NCBI GenBank assembly: GCA_030524715.1
Contig: JAUNGB010000043.1
Coordinates: forward strand, 1-42,626
From: Eubacteriales bacterium
GTDB lineage: Bacteria; Bacillota; Clostridia; Lachnospirales; Lachnospiraceae
Direction of reading: 5' to 3'
Length of the DNA stretch: 42,626 nucleotides
Every line of letters starts with the position of its first letter. The stretch's first letter is position 1. Positions 18,035 to 25,479 of this stretch are shown in pieces. The translations under genes were made by a program, and so were the position numbers. Under the pieces are notes generated by a model. That model had not been told where the DNA came from and did no database searches. It worked only from the letters and a program-made list of their open reading frames with translations.

Positions 18035-18064
18035 ATTATGCCACGAACTGTAAGATTATGCCAC
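18035..18064 (-). promoter_or_regulatory. Direct-repeat site upstream of the cstA operon
   Basis: Two exact copies of a 10-mer (GTGGCATAAT on the minus strand; 18035-18044 and 18055-18064) are spaced 20 bases apart, about two helical turns. This spacing resembles sites of LytTR-type or other direct-repeat-binding activators, which control CstA/BtsT relatives elsewhere. No such regulator is encoded in this window. Confidence 0.45.
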
Positions 18065-18127
18065 ACTTTTTTTCAGAACTGGACAAAAAGTCAACTGGAC
18101 ATGCGGGCATATCGGCGGGCAAAAGAT

Positions 18128-18158
18128 AACTGCCGGACGCATTTCAGGTCCGGCAGTT
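18128..18158 (-). terminator. Terminator after the DAACS symporter
   Basis: A perfect 11-bp stem, AACTGCCGGAC (18128-18138) and GTCCGGCAGTT (18148-18158), with an ATCTTTT tail on the minus strand. Confidence 0.8.
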
Positions 18159-18192
18159 CAGTATAATCCTCAGTATGATCCATGGTAATCCG

Positions 18193-19809
18193 TTAGTTTC
18201 TCAACATATCAAGGTCAAGCATATCCAGCTTGGCGGAGGCCAGTGTCAGCTCGCACTGCAGGCTGGAGATATTTGCGGCGGTCATAGGGAATTCCAGAAG
18301 AAGGTTCACTGCGATCGCCAGCGGGAGTGCGGACATAGGAATCCCAAGCTGCATGAAGATGATCGTATAGCAGGTCATCGAGCCGCCCGGAACAGGAGGC
18401 GCGGCCATAGATAAAAGACTGCAGACCACTACACTGATAACCAGCCAGGGTATAGTAATGGAGACCCCACTGTTTTCCGCCATGCAAAGCGCAGTTGCCA
18501 GAAAACCGATGGCAGCTCCCGGCATAAAAATCACCTGACCCAGCGGAAGTGCGAAGTTATTGATTTTTGACGAAATGCCAAGTTTTTTCTCACAGGTTTC
18601 CAGATTGGTTCCGTATGCGGAGGCTCCGGACGCGGTGCTGAGTGCGATAATAAATGTGGGAAAAAGCTTTTTCAGCAGCAGGGGCAGCGAAACCTTCAGC
18701 CGCAGGGAAATAGCCAGCGCATAGAGGAATATGCACAGGAACGATCCGATAATAGTCAGAGGAACACATTTTATGGCGCCTCCCATATCCTCAAAGGAAT
18801 CAGACGCGATCATGGAGTAGACGCTGAGGAAAACAAACAGCGGTACTAATTTACCAATGGCGCTCATTAAAAATTGTAAGATTCCATTAAGCTGATCGAC
18901 CAGGGTCATGACAGTAGAAACCTTTTCTCCCAGAACAAGCAGTGCAATTCCGATACAGACTCCAAGAAAAATGATCTGCAGCGCATTTCCATTCAGAAAC
19001 GGCGAGAGCATGTCGCTGGGAACCACATCAAGGATCATCTCATAAATCTGTGCAAATGCGCCGGATTCTCCTGCCTGAAAGGTATCTCCTAAGGGGAAAA
19101 GACCCGTCAGCATTAAAGCGGCGCAGGTAATGATTTCAATAACGCCGGTAAAAATCAGCATCCGTCCGATGACGGTCCGTCCGATCTTCCCCAGTATGGT
19201 GATGTCACCGATGCTGATAATTCCCCCGCAAATGGCAAGGAAGATCATGGGTGATGATAATGCCTGCAGAGCCCCCATCATAGTATCGAACAGGGGATTG
19301 ACGATACCGTTTATCAGATTCCTTGCGGTTGTGGGCAGCATTCTGGAAAGAAAGCCGAAAAGAACCGCAAGAATGATTCCGATCAAAATCTGGGTGACCT
19401 GTCCGACGCGCATTCTGCGGGGCGGATTCATGGTGATACAGTTTACTCCGTCTTTGTATGAGTAGACCGGCCTGAGTACTGCCTGGGAAATCAGATTGGT
19501 GTATAAAAAGTCGCCGTAATATTCGTCTTCCCCGAAGATTTCAGCCGGGCCGGTTTTTTCACCGGGAGCTTTGATTTCTATGTAATGTCTGCGAAGCCGT
19601 GTGCCTGCCCGGAAGCTGCAGGTTGTCCCTTCACCGGATTTGGAAAGCCAGTAGCCCAGAGTTTCTTCCACTGCCAGCCGCAGACGGACGATATCCTTTT
19701 GGTCTGTTTCTGCTTCCCGGAGTGCGTTTACCGTCAGATCAGAGAAGTGATCTATTGTATTGGTATTCAGCGCGGCGGTTTCTTTATATGCTTTTATTTT
19801 TTGTGCCAT
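18193..19809 (-). CDS. Dicarboxylate/amino acid:cation symporter with N-terminal anti-sigma-kinase-like domain
   Basis: A 538-residue protein. Residues ~135-538 are a DAACS (GltP/SstT) carrier with hairpin-loop motifs SSPMIFLAICGG and STASGASAYGTN and the PPVPGG segment, moving glutamate, aspartate, serine/threonine or C4-dicarboxylates with sodium or protons. DAACS proteins are usually about 400-430 residues. The extra first ~130 residues are soluble and resemble the start of an RsbW/SpoIIAB HATPase fold (DIVRLRLAVEETLGYWL), but the ATP-binding Asn of the N-box is absent. A STAS protein, the normal partner of such domains, is encoded divergently. The intergenic DNA between them is highly repetitive. 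Confidence 0.88.
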   Translation of the reverse strand: MAQKIKAYKETAALNTNTIDHFSDLTVNALREAETDQKDIVRLRLAVEETLGYWLSKSGEGTTCSFRAGTRLRRHYIEIKAPGEKTGPAEIFGEDEYYGDFLYTNLISQAVLRPVYSYKDGVNCITMNPPRRMRVGQVTQILIGIILAVLFGFLSRMLPTTARNLINGIVNPLFDTMMGALQALSSPMIFLAICGGIISIGDITILGKIGRTVIGRMLIFTGVIEIITCAALMLTGLFPLGDTFQAGESGAFAQIYEMILDVVPSDMLSPFLNGNALQIIFLGVCIGIALLVLGEKVSTVMTLVDQLNGILQFLMSAIGKLVPLFVFLSVYSMIASDSFEDMGGAIKCVPLTIIGSFLCIFLYALAISLRLKVSLPLLLKKLFPTFIIALSTASGASAYGTNLETCEKKLGISSKINNFALPLGQVIFMPGAAIGFLATALCMAENSGVSITIPWLVISVVVCSLLSMAAPPVPGGSMTCYTIIFMQLGIPMSALPLAIAVNLLLEFPMTAANISSLQCELTLASAKLDMLDLDMLRN

Positions 19810-19830
19810 ATTCTACTCCCTCCCTTTGGT

Positions 19831-20100
19831 TAGTATCTGCTGATGCAGTAGTATCTGTTAATAGATCTGTTAATAGTAGTATCTGCTAATACAGATTTGC
19901 TGATGCAGATTTCCATAATTATATATCGTACCGCCGTAATGGAGGATACATCTTGTGCAGATTTTTTACATCTTGTGCAGATTAAATTGCGGAGAACAGG
20001 AAAAACAGGTATAAAATACTATGCCTAATGCCTATAATAATATAAATTAATATAGTGTGATACATAGATACATAGATAGTGTGATATAGTGTGATACCAG
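19831..20100. repeat. Repeat-rich intergenic region between symporter and STAS gene
   Basis: The 425-base gap (19810-20234) holds several short repeat families: about five degenerate copies of ATCTGCTRATRCAG at 19833-19910; an exact 16-bp direct repeat ACATCTTGTGCAGATT at 19948-19963 and 19968-19983 (20-base period); and three ATAGTGTGATA units near 20052-20097. The region is AT-rich and non-coding. These may be clustered regulator sites or simple-sequence expansion. Confidence 0.6.
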
Positions 20101-20234
20101 AATCCAGAATCAACAGAATCAAAAGTCATACTGTTGTCATACTTGTGTTATGTGTTATTTGTCATGTTTGCATGGATGGTTAAGGTATAGTATTATAGTA
20201 TGGCTGAAATAAAGAAAAAAGGGGGAATCTTGAT

Positions 20235-20546
20235 ATGGATATCAATATGGTAACAGAAAACGGAGAAATGATAGTAGTGCTTGAGGGAAGACTGGATACG
20301 ACCACTGCGCCGGATCTGGAGAAGAAGGTGGCGACGGCTTTAGACTGTGTAAGCCGACTGGTCTTAGATTTTGAGAAACTTTCTTATATTTCCAGCGCGG
20401 GGTTAAGAGTCCTGCTCTCTTTACAGAAAAAGATGACAGCCAGAAAAGGAACCATGATCGTGCGGAATCCTAACGAGGTAGTTATGGAGGTTTTCGAAGT
20501 AACGGGATTTGAGGATATCCTTACTATAGAGAGAAAGAAGCTGTAA
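20235..20546 (+). CDS. STAS domain protein (anti-sigma factor antagonist type)
   Basis: A 103-residue stand-alone STAS domain of the SpoIIAA/RsbV type. It keeps GRLDTTTAP near residue 18 and the phospho-site loop YISSAGLRVLL, where Ser54 aligns with the phosphorylated Ser58 of SpoIIAA. Such proteins bind HATPase kinases (RsbW/SpoIIAB) to release a sigma factor. Here no sigma factor or free anti-sigma kinase is seen nearby; the divergent symporter carries a domain resembling one. GGGGG precedes the ATG. It is followed by the nucleoside-phosphorylase-fold gene. Confidence 0.92.
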   Translation: MDINMVTENGEMIVVLEGRLDTTTAPDLEKKVATALDCVSRLVLDFEKLSYISSAGLRVLLSLQKKMTARKGTMIVRNPNEVVMEVFEVTGFEDILTIERKKL

Positions 20547-20553
20547 AGATAAA

Positions 20554-20637
20554 GATACATCTAAGTATGTCTGGCATATCTAAGATAAAATGTACGATAA
20601 CATCCAAGTATGTATGGTACGTCTAAGATACATCTGA
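20554..20637. repeat. Tandem 42-bp imperfect repeat
   Basis: Two units beginning GATACATCTAAGTATGT (20554) and GATAACATCCAAGTATGT (20596) fill almost the whole space between the STAS gene and the phosphorylase-like gene. Confidence 0.6.
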
Positions 20638-20664
20638 TTCAGGCTTATTCGGGAGGAGCACGAT

Positions 20665-21438
20665 ATGGGATACGATTATTTTGTAGCGCTTCTGACAGCG
20701 ACGAAAACAGAGGCGGAAGGCTTAAAGCGCATTTACAAAAACTGGTCTGAAAAGAGTTTTGATAATGACAGTCAGCTTTACTATGAAACCTGGTTTGAGA
20801 GGGAAGGGAAAAAATGTAAGGTGGTGACCGCAAACCAGAATGAAATGGGAATGACTGCCAGCGCGGTACTGACAATGAAAATAATTGAACACTTCCGTCC
20901 GCGGTACCTGATCATGGTAGGAATTGCCGCCGGTATTGCTACGGAAGAAATAGAGCAGCAGGAGTACGGAGATGTTATCGTCCCGACAATTATCTGGGAT
21001 TATTCCGCTGGAAAATTTGTCAACGCGAAGCAGGCGGATATCAAGTATGGTAAGATCGGATTTATTCCCCGGCCTGCCGTATTCCGTATGGACGCCGATA
21101 TAGAAAAATGCGTGCAGCGGGCGATAGAATCGCCGAAAAATGAATGTCATGCCTATATGGGACCAATGGCGTGCGGCACCGCTGTGGTCGCTAACAGGGA
21201 GATTCTGGATAAACAGATCCTGACGCAGTTCTCCCATACTGCCGGGCTGGATATGGAATCCTATGCGGTGGTTTACGCGGCATCCAACGCGACCTCACCC
21301 CGGCCTGTTCCCATTATCGTCAAAAGCGTAAGCGACTTTGCAGATGACAAAAAGTCCGATCAATATCAGAAGTTTGCCGTTTATACCAGTTCGGAGTTTG
21401 CAAAGCTGCTTTATGAAGAATTTTTACCAATGAATTGA
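20665..21438 (+). CDS. Nucleoside phosphorylase / MTA-SAH nucleosidase-fold protein
   Basis: The 257-residue protein has the PNP/UDP fold: an N-terminal ALLTATKTEAEG strand, the phosphate-loop-like MVGIAAGI, and the substrate motif DMES (Asp196-Glu198) followed by VKSVSDFADDKK with the catalytic-type Asp. Enzymes of this fold cleave or phosphorolyse purine nucleosides, including MTA and SAH. It is longer than Pfs-type nucleosidase (about 230) and closer to the group found alone or fused to signalling domains in bacterial conflict and stress systems. GGGAGGAG precedes the ATG. Its place next to a STAS gene is unusual. Substrate not predictable. Confidence 0.82.
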   Translation: MGYDYFVALLTATKTEAEGLKRIYKNWSEKSFDNDSQLYYETWFEREGKKCKVVTANQNEMGMTASAVLTMKIIEHFRPRYLIMVGIAAGIATEEIEQQEYGDVIVPTIIWDYSAGKFVNAKQADIKYGKIGFIPRPAVFRMDADIEKCVQRAIESPKNECHAYMGPMACGTAVVANREILDKQILTQFSHTAGLDMESYAVVYAASNATSPRPVPIIVKSVSDFADDKKSDQYQKFAVYTSSEFAKLLYEEFLPMN

Positions 21439-21538
21439 ACGCAGATAAGCATTTTCGGCTGCAAGTGCGCAGAGCACTAAGCGGAAGGTAGGGGGATGCT
21501 TATGTTAGAGCGTGTTTGAAGTTCCCACTGACAAGTTA

Positions 21539-21586
21539 CGCAGCGGCCTGCGTTCATGAGTATGCAGCAAAACGGAATGTGAATAT
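21539..21586 (+). repeat. 48-bp dispersed repeat, copy A
   Basis: Matches 23884-23931 at 44 of 48 positions, with all differences being transitions. It lies after the phosphorylase-like gene, before the alkyl sulfatase gene. Confidence 0.7.
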
Positions 21587-21647
21587 CCGTTTTATTCATT
21601 AAACTAAGACATAAAATTAAGACATTGATATGAGGGAGGAAAACGGA

Positions 21648-23816
21648 TTGAAGAAAAAAGTAGTGATAAGTATGCTGGCTTTTTTATTTGCAGCATCGGC
21701 TGTTGGGGGAAGATGTGATCTTGCCCGGGCGGAAGAGGCTTCCAGTCAGGAAGAGACAGAGAGCGAGCAGGAAGAATCCGGCCAGGAAGAGACGGAGAGC
21801 TCAGAAGAAGAATCCGGTCAGGAGGAAACAGAGAGCACACAGGAAGAGTCAGGGGCTTCTTCCGACGAGGGAGAGAGTGAGCCTTTAAACGGAGAGATAA
21901 AGGATGCTACCGAATATACGGCGGAAATAAACGCCGCTGTATATGAGCTCCTGGATTTTTCGGATGAGCAGGAGCGGGAATTTGCGGAGAAAGGATTTAT
22001 TGCCGCGCCGGACAGCCTGGAGATTAAGACAGAGGACGGAACAACCGTATGGAGCCAGGATGTATATCGGTTTGTGGAGGATGAGGATTCGCCGGACAGC
22101 GCAAATCCCAGCCTGTGGCGTAATACTCAGTTAAATGCTTTATATGGGCTGTTTGAGGTTACGGACGGCATTTATCAGGTCAGAGGCTATGATGTAGCGA
22201 ACGTAACGTTTGTACGCAGTGATAACGGCTGGATCATTTTTGACTGTACCACAAGTGTGGAAACAGCAGAAGCGGCTTTGGAGCTGTTTAAGGAAAACAT
22301 CGATAAGGAAGCGCATATTGCGGCGGTTGTCATAAGCCATGCCCATATCGACCATTACGGCGGTGTTGGAGGATTGATCAAGGAAGAAGATCTGGCAGAC
22401 GCCACGCTTCCTCTGGAAGAGCAGATCGCATCAGGGAAAACGCTGCTTATTGTGCCGGAGGGCTTTGAAAAGGCAGCAATGGAAGAAAATGTGTTTGCAG
22501 GGAATGCCATGAAGCGCAGATCAAACTATCAGTACGGCTCCCTTCTGCAAAAAGGAGAGAACGGCAGCCTTTCCGTGGGAATCGGACTTACTCCGTCAAA
22601 CGGTACGACCTCGTATCTTTCTCCCACATTTGAGGTGACAGAAGATGTTTTTGAAGTGACGGTGGACGGCGTGGATATGGTATTCCAGCTTACTCCGGAC
22701 ACAGAGTCGCCGGCTGAAATGAATACCTATCTGCCAGGGTATAAAGCCCTCTGGATGGCAGAAAACTGCACCGGCACCATGCATAACCTGTATACGCTGC
22801 GAGGCGCGGAGATCCGGGATGGGAATGCATGGGCGCAGTATATTATGGAGGCAAAGGCGCTGTTCGGGGATAAGACGGAAGTGGTTTTCCAGTCCCATAA
22901 CTGGCCGCACTGGGGAAGCGATGTGATCGACCAGTATCTTCTGGATACGGCATCTGTATACAAATACATTACCTCCCAGACCCTGCAGTATCTGAACGAA
23001 GGGTATACCTCCACAGAGATCGCCAACATGATCTCTCTGCCTGAAGAGCTTGAGAAGGTATGGTATACACGGCAGTATTACGGAACTCTGAAGCATAATG
23101 CAAAAGCTGTTTATCAGAAATATATGGGCTGGTATGACGCTAATCCGGTACATCTGGACGAACTGGAGCCCTCTGAATACGCCCAAAAGCTGGTGGAATA
23201 CCTCGGAGATACGGATAAGGTTCTGGAAATGGCCCGTGAAGATTTTGACAAAGGGGAATATCAGTGGGTAGCTGAGATCACAAACACGCTTGTTTATGCA
23301 CAGCCGGACAATCAGGATGCGCGCTATCTGTGTGCGGATGCCCTGGAACAGTTGGGATATCAGGCGGAATCCGGGGCATGGCGTAACGCATATCTGACGG
23401 CGGCTTACGAGCTGCGTCACGGAACAGAGGATTATCCTCAGACCACTGCCGGGGGTACAGGAGCCACTGCCCTTGGCATGAGTACGGAGACAATGATCGA
23501 CTATCTTGGAATCTGTATGGATGCGAAGAAAATGGAAGATGAGAATCTTGTCATTAATCTCGAAGTGACGGACGAGGGAGAAAAATATCTTCTGGAGATC
23601 AATCACGGCGTACTGCTTTATTCCAAAGAAGAGTGGAGCGATGAACCGGATGCCGTCATTAAGACAAAACGCGCCGGTATTCTGGGAATCGCGCGCAATA
23701 ACCAGCAGTTGATGGATGCAAGTATAGAATCTGTCAGCGGTGATGTGGATATCCTGGCGGTATTGACCGGAAGCTTGGCGGAATTTCCACCGTATTTCAA
23801 CATAATTGAACCGTAA
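21648..23816 (+). CDS. Secreted alkyl-sulfatase-type MBL-fold hydrolase
   Basis: About 722 residues. I choose the TTG at 21648 because GGGAGGA (21634-21640) sits at ideal spacing and the product then opens MKKKVVISMLAFLF, a clean signal peptide ending near LARA-EE; the upstream ATG at 21630 has no site. Residues ~30-75 are a low-complexity Glu/Ser/Gln linker of repeated QEETES/EESG units. The enzyme part has the metallo-beta-lactamase motif HAHIDHYGG (His231, His233, Asp235, His236), then the SdsA1/BDS1-type segments ENCTGTMHN and SHNWPHWGSD, a helical dimerisation region and an SCP2-like C-terminus. Relatives hydrolyse primary alkyl sulfates such as SDS. Substrate here unproven. Confidence 0.92.
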   Translation: MKKKVVISMLAFLFAASAVGGRCDLARAEEASSQEETESEQEESGQEETESSEEESGQEETESTQEESGASSDEGESEPLNGEIKDATEYTAEINAAVYELLDFSDEQEREFAEKGFIAAPDSLEIKTEDGTTVWSQDVYRFVEDEDSPDSANPSLWRNTQLNALYGLFEVTDGIYQVRGYDVANVTFVRSDNGWIIFDCTTSVETAEAALELFKENIDKEAHIAAVVISHAHIDHYGGVGGLIKEEDLADATLPLEEQIASGKTLLIVPEGFEKAAMEENVFAGNAMKRRSNYQYGSLLQKGENGSLSVGIGLTPSNGTTSYLSPTFEVTEDVFEVTVDGVDMVFQLTPDTESPAEMNTYLPGYKALWMAENCTGTMHNLYTLRGAEIRDGNAWAQYIMEAKALFGDKTEVVFQSHNWPHWGSDVIDQYLLDTASVYKYITSQTLQYLNEGYTSTEIANMISLPEELEKVWYTRQYYGTLKHNAKAVYQKYMGWYDANPVHLDELEPSEYAQKLVEYLGDTDKVLEMAREDFDKGEYQWVAEITNTLVYAQPDNQDARYLCADALEQLGYQAESGAWRNAYLTAAYELRHGTEDYPQTTAGGTGATALGMSTETMIDYLGICMDAKKMEDENLVINLEVTDEGEKYLLEINHGVLLYSKEEWSDEPDAVIKTKRAGILGIARNNQQLMDASIESVSGDVDILAVLTGSLAEFPPYFNIIEP

Positions 23817-23862
23817 CATAATTGAACCGTACAATAATAGAAATGTAACATTATTGAACTGT
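23799..23862. repeat. Four tandem 16-bp units over the sulfatase stop codon
   Basis: AACATAATTGAACCGT occurs exactly at 23799-23814 and 23815-23830, degenerately at 23831-23846 and with two changes at 23847-23862. The sulfatase stop codon (23814-23816) straddles the first junction. Confidence 0.8.
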
Positions 23863-23874
23863 AAATAAGGTGAG

Positions 23875-23931
23875 CGCAGGCCGCGCAGCGGCCTGCGTTC
23901 ATGAGCATGCAGCAAAGCGGAATGCGAATGT
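23875..23931 (+). repeat. 48-bp dispersed repeat, copy B, with hairpin
   Basis: The repeat (23884-23931) is preceded by bases that complete a perfect 10-bp hairpin, CGCAGGCCGC (23875-23884) and GCGGCCTGCG (23888-23897), loop GCA. Copy A and copy C (25411-25431) lack the full hairpin. Confidence 0.7.
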
Positions 23932-23947
23932 TTGTTTTACTGCAGAT

Positions 23948-23989
23948 AATGCCGCTGTATGGGAACGTCGTTTCCTGTACGGCGGCATT
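23948..23989 (+). terminator. Long hairpin, possible terminator of the sulfatase transcript
   Basis: AATGCCGC (23948-23955) pairs with GCGGCATT (23982-23989), and the pairing continues inward with wobbles to a 3-base loop. The T-run after it is short (CTATTTG), so termination strength is uncertain. Confidence 0.5.
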
Positions 23990-24007
23990 CTATTTGCTCA
24001 TGGGTCT

Positions 24008-24080
24008 AATACCCCGCTGCTTGCAGCGTTCTAAAAAAGAAACTAGGAGCGGATACCCCGTTGCTTGCAGCGGGGTGGTC
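24008..24080. repeat. Pair of REP-like hairpins
   Basis: ACCCCGCTGCTTGCAGCG (from 24010) and ACCCCGTTGCTTGCAGCGGG (from 24055) are near-identical; the second folds into a 10-bp hairpin with a very small loop. This is typical of short extragenic palindromes or ends of IS200/IS605-type elements. No transposase is present. The remainder of 23990-24283 holds no convincing gene. Confidence 0.5.
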
Positions 24081-24283
24081 CATTTTGATGTCCACCTTGC
24101 TCCGCCTTTGGGGGGAATAGTAAGTGCGATGTTAGTGCGAATCATGATAGACGGGAACCGTATAATTATGGTATGATAAAAAGCAGCAACTTTAAGGAAG
24201 AATTACTGTCTGCCGTATCAGGCTGCAGCAGTAGCTTCTGATATGGACAGATACCATAAAAAGTATGAAAGAGAGGTCATATT

Positions 24284-25411
24284 ATGAATGCAAATACTTT
24301 AAAACCGTCAAAAAAACTGGGCTTTGGTCTGATGCGTCTGCCGGTGCAGGAAGATAAATCCATCGATATCCCACGTCTGTGCGATATGGTAGATGCATTT
24401 ATGGAAAAGGGCTTTACATATTTTGATACGGCCTATGTTTACCATGAGGGAACCTCCGAGACAGCGGCAAAGGCTGCTCTGGTAGACCGTTATCCCAGAG
24501 ATACCTTTACTTTGGCTACGAAGCTTCCTGCGTGGGAAATTAAATGTCAGGAGGATGTACAGAGGATTTTTGATGAGCAGCTTGTACGTACCGGGGCGGG
24601 ATATTTCGATTATTATCTGCTTCATGCGGTACAGGCATCCAATCTTCCTGTTTATGATAAATATGATTGCTGGAACTGGGCGTTGAAGCTGAAGGAACAG
24701 GGACTTATCCGCCATTTTGGTTTTTCCTTCCATGATACGCCGGAGCTTCTTGACCGTTTATTGACGGAACATCCGCAGGTGGAGTTCGTTCAGCTTCAGA
24801 TCAACTATATGGACTGGGAGGACGGCAATGTCCAGTCACGCAAATGCTATGAAACTGCCGTGAAGCATCAGGTTCCGGTCATCGTTATGGAGCCTGTAAA
24901 GGGCGGCACGCTGGCATCCCTTCCGGAAAAGCCCGCCGCGATCCTGAAGGAATATGCGCCGGAGGTTTCCCTTGCTTCCTGGGCGCTGCGTTTCTGCGCT
25001 TCTCTTGACAATGTAATGGCAGTGCTGAGTGGAATGTCTGATGAGGCACAGATGAAAGATAACCTTTCTACTATGTCAGATTTTAAGCCGCTTACAGAAA
25101 AGGAACAGGAGGTCATAAAAAGAACTGTGGAGGAAATTCTTTCCGTTCCTACGGTGCCCTGTACGTCATGCCGTTATTGCGTGGACGGATGTCCCCAGCA
25201 GATTCATATTCCGGATCTGTTCCAAAGCCTGAATAAAGTAAAGCTTTACGGAGAGAACAAGCAGGCTTTCAATTCCTATGAGGAGCATTCCAAGGCAGGA
25301 AGCCCGGCGTCTGCGTGTATTCAGTGCGGACAGTGTGAATCCGTATGTCCCCAGCATCTGCCTGTTATAAAATATCTGGAGGAAGCAGCTTACACATTTG
25401 AACGCAGATGA
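24284..25411 (+). CDS. Aldo/keto reductase with C-terminal 4Fe-4S domain
   Basis: The 375-residue protein has an AKR barrel (residues ~10-270) with the catalytic tetrad motifs FDTAYVYHEG (Asp, Tyr), ATKLP (Lys) and YYLLHA (His). A ferredoxin-like tail follows with two cysteine clusters, CTSCRYCVDGCP (near residue 288) and CIQCGQCESVCP (near 343), fit to hold two 4Fe-4S centres. This architecture is common in anaerobic Clostridia and probably couples carbonyl reduction to electron carriers; its substrate is unknown. GAGAGG precedes the ATG. It is followed 68 bases later by the GH32 gene. Confidence 0.95.
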   Translation: MNANTLKPSKKLGFGLMRLPVQEDKSIDIPRLCDMVDAFMEKGFTYFDTAYVYHEGTSETAAKAALVDRYPRDTFTLATKLPAWEIKCQEDVQRIFDEQLVRTGAGYFDYYLLHAVQASNLPVYDKYDCWNWALKLKEQGLIRHFGFSFHDTPELLDRLLTEHPQVEFVQLQINYMDWEDGNVQSRKCYETAVKHQVPVIVMEPVKGGTLASLPEKPAAILKEYAPEVSLASWALRFCASLDNVMAVLSGMSDEAQMKDNLSTMSDFKPLTEKEQEVIKRTVEEILSVPTVPCTSCRYCVDGCPQQIHIPDLFQSLNKVKLYGENKQAFNSYEEHSKAGSPASACIQCGQCESVCPQHLPVIKYLEEAAYTFERR

Positions 25412-25431
25412 GCAAAGCGGAATGCGAACGT
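25411..25431 (+). repeat. Dispersed repeat, partial copy C
   Basis: Twenty of 21 bases match the 3' part of copy B (23911-23931). It starts at the last base of the aldo/keto reductase stop codon. The preceding TTGAACGCAGATRAGCA is also shared with the end of the phosphorylase-like gene (from about 21435). Confidence 0.55.
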
Positions 25432-25479
25432 CCGCATTATAGCAGAATAACTTGATAAGGAAAAGGAGTTTTATTTGAG

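Noticed and set aside
19831-20100. CRISPR array
   Set aside because: Repeats are short, degenerate, of several kinds and without regular unique spacers; no cas genes are nearby.
22596-23915. 439-codon minus-strand open frame
   Set aside because: Antisense to the sulfatase gene, which has clear catalytic motifs; the antisense product shows no domain and no upstream signal.
23901-24176. 91-codon plus-strand open frame after the sulfatase gene
   Set aside because: It runs through the dispersed repeat, a long hairpin and REP-like hairpins, has no ribosome binding site and no protein-like conservation pattern.
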